DNA from: Maylandia zebra
Lineage: Eukaryota; Chordata; Actinopteri; Cichliformes; Cichlidae
Direction: 5' to 3'
Assembly (NCBI RefSeq): GCF_041146795.1
Contig: NC_135172.1
Span: forward strand, 36,317,623 to 36,381,622
DNA length: 64,000 nt
The stretch's first letter is position 1; each line of letters starts with the position of its first letter. Shown here one piece after another: positions 60,626 to 64,000 of the stretch. Under the pieces are notes generated by a model. It was not told where the DNA came from. It saw nothing but the letters and a program-made list of their open reading frames with translations, and did no database searches. A program made the position numbers and the translations under genes.

Positions 60626-62295
60626 AAAAAACTGTAACAACCAGGGATTGTTTCTATTTTCACTTGGCAACAAGAGAAGTTTCACTTGAGTCCATCTTCT
60701 TCTGTTGTGTTAAGATGAGATTCCCTGAATTGCCTCAATGCTATGCTTCATATTAATAAGTGTCACATAATTATATAGTGTAGTATTGAATGGACGCGGC
60801 CCTGATAGTAAAGGCATTAGAATACGTGTCCTTTAGTGGTAGAATGTTGGAGACTTTCATCCACGTGAGAAGAGAAGTGTTGATATTTAACAGTTGTGAT
60901 GAAAAATTTACATGACGTAAAAGACTCGAGCGCAATACAGTTGAATTCTCGGGGCAAACAAACTGACAAAGCAGTTTCTGTGTAACAGGGCGGGAATGTA
61001 TAATTTCTTTCCTTTCCTTTCTCTCTCTTTTTTTAAAGTGTTGTTGATTAATTGCTAATTCAGCAAGACAGTATGTTTTGACCCTCGCCATCACCTCAGT
61101 GGCCAGACTAATCTTGCTTGCCCTTAATCACATTTCTACCTCGAAACACCATATTCTTTTCTTTTGGTCATTCATTTTGTAAGAGTTCACTCTCGTCCAC
61201 CGGAGCAAAAATCAATACAGTCCAAGCTGAGCTCAGTGGGTGGACAGAAAATGGCTGTTTCTGGCTCTTTTTTGCTGACCATGATGATGTTATAAAAAAG
61301 AATCAGTTCTGTAGTCAAACTGAATGGAAAATTCAACTTTTTATTCGTCTTTTCAAAAAGTTTTACTGGCTTGGAGTAAAAATCCATCTAATCTGCACCA
61401 CTGACAAAATCAGAAATATAACAAGAAAAGAAAGAAATCTAGTTATTGAAATGAAATCCACAGTTCTCGCATTGTGTACCTGTCAAGTCATGCTCTGTCT
61501 ATCAGTATTAACTGCAGAAACGTACAGAACACGTTCAGAACGTTCTGAAAACAGGAGGCATGCTGCTGCAGATGAAAAATGACAATACAAAATAATTTTC
61601 ATCAAACTACCAATTGCGTGTTGAAATTTAGCTATACAATGTTCACTGAAACATGTTCACATTACTAAAATCTGACTGAAGTTTATTGGTGATTGTGTTG
61701 TGTTGTAATGAGAACTGACTGTGGGCTGGAGATAACAAGAAGGAAGATCAGAACACCACGTCTTAGAAACAAAGGAACAAAACACTCAAAGTGTGTGTGT
61801 GGCTGTGTGTGTGTGTTAGCAGACCACAAATAAAATTAATGTCCAACTAATTATTCTAACAGTGAAAATAATTTGGCAGTTTGGTTTTGGCATTTTATGA
61901 TGAGGTTACATGATTTATAATTTATTTAAATACATATTTAAAAAATATACAGTAAAGTATGTCTGTTTGCATAGATTGCAAAAATCAAGTCCAGCTAATC
62001 GGTCAAGCTAAGCAATAAGAACAGTAGGTTCAAAAACAAACATCTAAACAAATGCATTTCAAACACACACTGCTATAGATAGACAACAAAACAATAAATC
62101 ACATTGAATTCTTAAAACTTTATTGGTATCACTTTGATTATTGTCAAATGTTTTTAGATTTCATATGTTCTAATTTATCTGGTTTCAACAAAAACCTAAA
62201 TATACAATTTCTTCTATCTTTCTCTTACAAACTCATACTCAAACTGTGTTTATTGAGCCTTCACTTTGTATTGGTGGATTAGGAGTTTTCAGTGT
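60626..62295. other. Intergenic DNA, no gene recognised
   Basis: Includes a short (TG)n tract at about 61791-61817. A 154-codon open frame at 61118-61582 (+) has no domain character or codon preference and is treated as chance. Confidence 0.45.
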
Positions 62296-62445
62296 CCAGT
62301 GCAGCAGTTAGCACAGTTGCCTCATAGCAAGAAGGACCTGGGTTCAAATCCAGTCTAATTTGCGTGTTATCCCTATGTCTGCGTGGGTTCTCTTCGGGTA
62401 CTGTAGCTTCCTCCCACAGACCAATGACATGCAAGTCTTACCTGA
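62296..62445 (+). repeat. tRNA-like SINE-type repeat fragment
   Basis: 'GTTAGCACAGTTGCCTCATA' resembles a degenerate A-box region and GGGTTCAAATCC is a good B box. 'GTGTTATCCCTATGTCTGCG' and 'CTTCCTCCCACAGACCAATG' follow, the body of a widespread fish repeat. It is the same family as the minus-strand fragment at 3.3 kb. Confidence 0.6.
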
Positions 62446-64000
62446 TTGCTCTTTAGTAGGTTATAGCAAGTTATAGGTTGTGACAGAACTGGCTTGAGCT
62501 GGTGGTGGAGGATGGGGAAATCAAGGTTAACTCACTGTAGTGTCAGAGTCTTGACTGCAACAGACAAGCTATCAAGATGTTCCCCCTCATTCTAGCTTGT
62601 TCTGTGATTGGCTAAGATGGCTGGGTCGCCATTGTAGATGGGGTTGTCCTCTTCTAGTTGTCACCAAGAGGACAGCAACCTCCTCAGAGACTATAAACAC
62701 CCCAAGTGAGGGAAGCAGAGAGTAATAATCAGGTACAGGGAAAACTGGGAGGACAGATTAGAATAAGAGCCTAATTAAAAAAAAACTGGGGAACTATTGT
62801 TAAAAGTATTACTACTGTGAAAATCAATCTGTATTTAAGGTATTAAATTGTATCGATTTATTGCATACCACATATCACATGTGCGAATCAAGAAAGACAG
62901 TTAAAGGACATAGAAATGATTATTTTATTTTTTTTAATCAATCTTGACTGTTACAAAATATAGACAAAATGTTGTTAACAAAACAGATATAAAAGAAACG
63001 TTATATTTTGGAAACTGTATACAGATATCGCATGTGCACTGATAATAAAAAAGACTATGAAGGATCTTTGGCAAACACCTTGGTGGTTAAATTTGACTCA
63101 TACAAACAAAAGTTTGAGTTTGATTCCATTTAACAGAAACTATAACACGACCATAACAATCTGTTATTGTAGGTGTACATTAAAAAAATGACAGTCACAT
63201 GATAAAAGGTCTTCACGGGACAGAAAGGAAGGGTCGCTGAATGTTATGTCTGTGGCATTAAAGAAGAATGGAGAGAGGCAGCAAGAAATGTCTCTGCTGA
63301 TTGTTATTAATAGTCCTTTGTCATAATAGCAATTAAGGTTTTGCTTGTAGGCTATTCATCTTCTTCAATACCTTTTGGTCTTATCACAAGGTACAGGGGA
63401 TTTTTCATTTATACTAATGCATTTTGGCCTGTTACCTCCAGGCACGGTTTAAATAATGACCTCACACTGTAATACAATTAATTCTTTCTTCCTCTTAGCA
63501 GCTGTAATTATTGTCTTCTAAACTAGAGATAGATTTCTTTCTGTAAAATATTTTGCCTTTTCTCATTGACCTAAAAAACTTTTTGTGATTTGCAACTTAA
63601 TGACTGCAGAATTCTTTGCTGTTTAAGCTGTGTTATTATATAAAGTATAAATAAATATCGTCTTACGTCTTACTTAGAATCTTCCAAAACTGTTCTCCTA
63701 CTACCAGAGTAGCCCTAGTTGGTGTAGAGGTCTCATCGCTCAGTCATCCTACAAGCCACCATGATAACTTTGCAGCAAAGCTTAAGGTTATATGTAAATG
63801 ACAAAATTATAAGGTCAAACATCAGTCACGAGATAGAAATGAGTCTCATGTCTTTTTAATGAGGAGGCGAAACCCTTAAAATTCCATCTAACTAATTTAA
63901 TAGGAGTGTAATCATCGAGCTCTGCAATAATATTCTGAAGACAGTATTATCTGCCTGTCACCCACTGTATATTGTGCAGTGTTTAAACTCCTCATGCAAC
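62446..64000. other. Intergenic DNA to the window end
   Basis: No gene recognised. Around 63420-63590 is a smooth, repeat-free stretch with several AATTA cores that could be a conserved non-coding element. Confidence 0.4.

Noticed and set aside
61118..61582. 154-codon plus-strand open frame
   Set aside because: No domain, repeat match or codon preference; ordinary chance length for AT-balanced DNA.
62320..62355. Possible tRNA gene (B box GGTTCAAATCC)
   Set aside because: No cloverleaf, acceptor stem or anticodon arm can be formed; it belongs to a SINE-type repeat also present at 3.3 kb.

Overview
The window looks like nuclear DNA of a ray-finned fish, probably a percomorph teleost. The reasons are AT-rich intergenic sequence, long CA/GA microsatellites, intron-split genes with GT-AG borders, and typical fish repeats: a Tc1-like transposon, a pogo-like transposon, a hAT-type MITE, a LINE 3' tail, tRNA-like SINE fragments and an endogenous retrovirus-like element. 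No prokaryotic, organellar or CRISPR feature was seen. The species cannot be fixed from the sequence alone.

Centre (about 19.6-41.5 kb): three head-to-tail copies, all on the minus strand, of a five-exon gene for a BTB-BACK-Kelch protein best matched to KLHL10, the spermatid CUL3 ubiquitin-ligase adaptor. Each copy assembles in frame to 583 residues with canonical splice borders, six Kelch blades and a conserved poly(A) signal, so all three look functional. Copies 2 and 3 encode the same protein; copy 1 differs at four residues. The middle copy is a mosaic: its 3' side, through exon 2, matches copy 3, while intron 1, exon 1 and the upstream region match copy 1. This is what an unequal crossover inside intron 1 of an older two-gene array would leave. 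A fragment of a non-LTR retrotransposon ORF sits at both internal unit junctions.

Right of the array (41.7-50.5 kb): a plus-strand LTR element with two 629-bp LTRs differing at eight positions, a 4-bp target duplication, a primer-binding site close to the tRNA-His type, a leader splice donor and a polypurine tract. Its interior is decayed: one nucleocapsid-like zinc knuckle lacking its first Cys, and no reverse transcriptase or integrase that I could recognise. Young LTRs with an inert interior suggest a non-autonomous element. It lies about 1.3 kb upstream of the copy-3 start codon, next to a pogo-like transposon end.

Flanks (1-19.6 kb and 51-64 kb): mostly non-coding, with dispersed repeats and microsatellites. 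Exceptions of low to moderate confidence are a candidate 75-residue two-exon minus-strand gene at 53.1-53.7 kb beside a palindromic TATA box, and an isolated 100-nt exon-like block at 13.2 kb with excellent splice borders.
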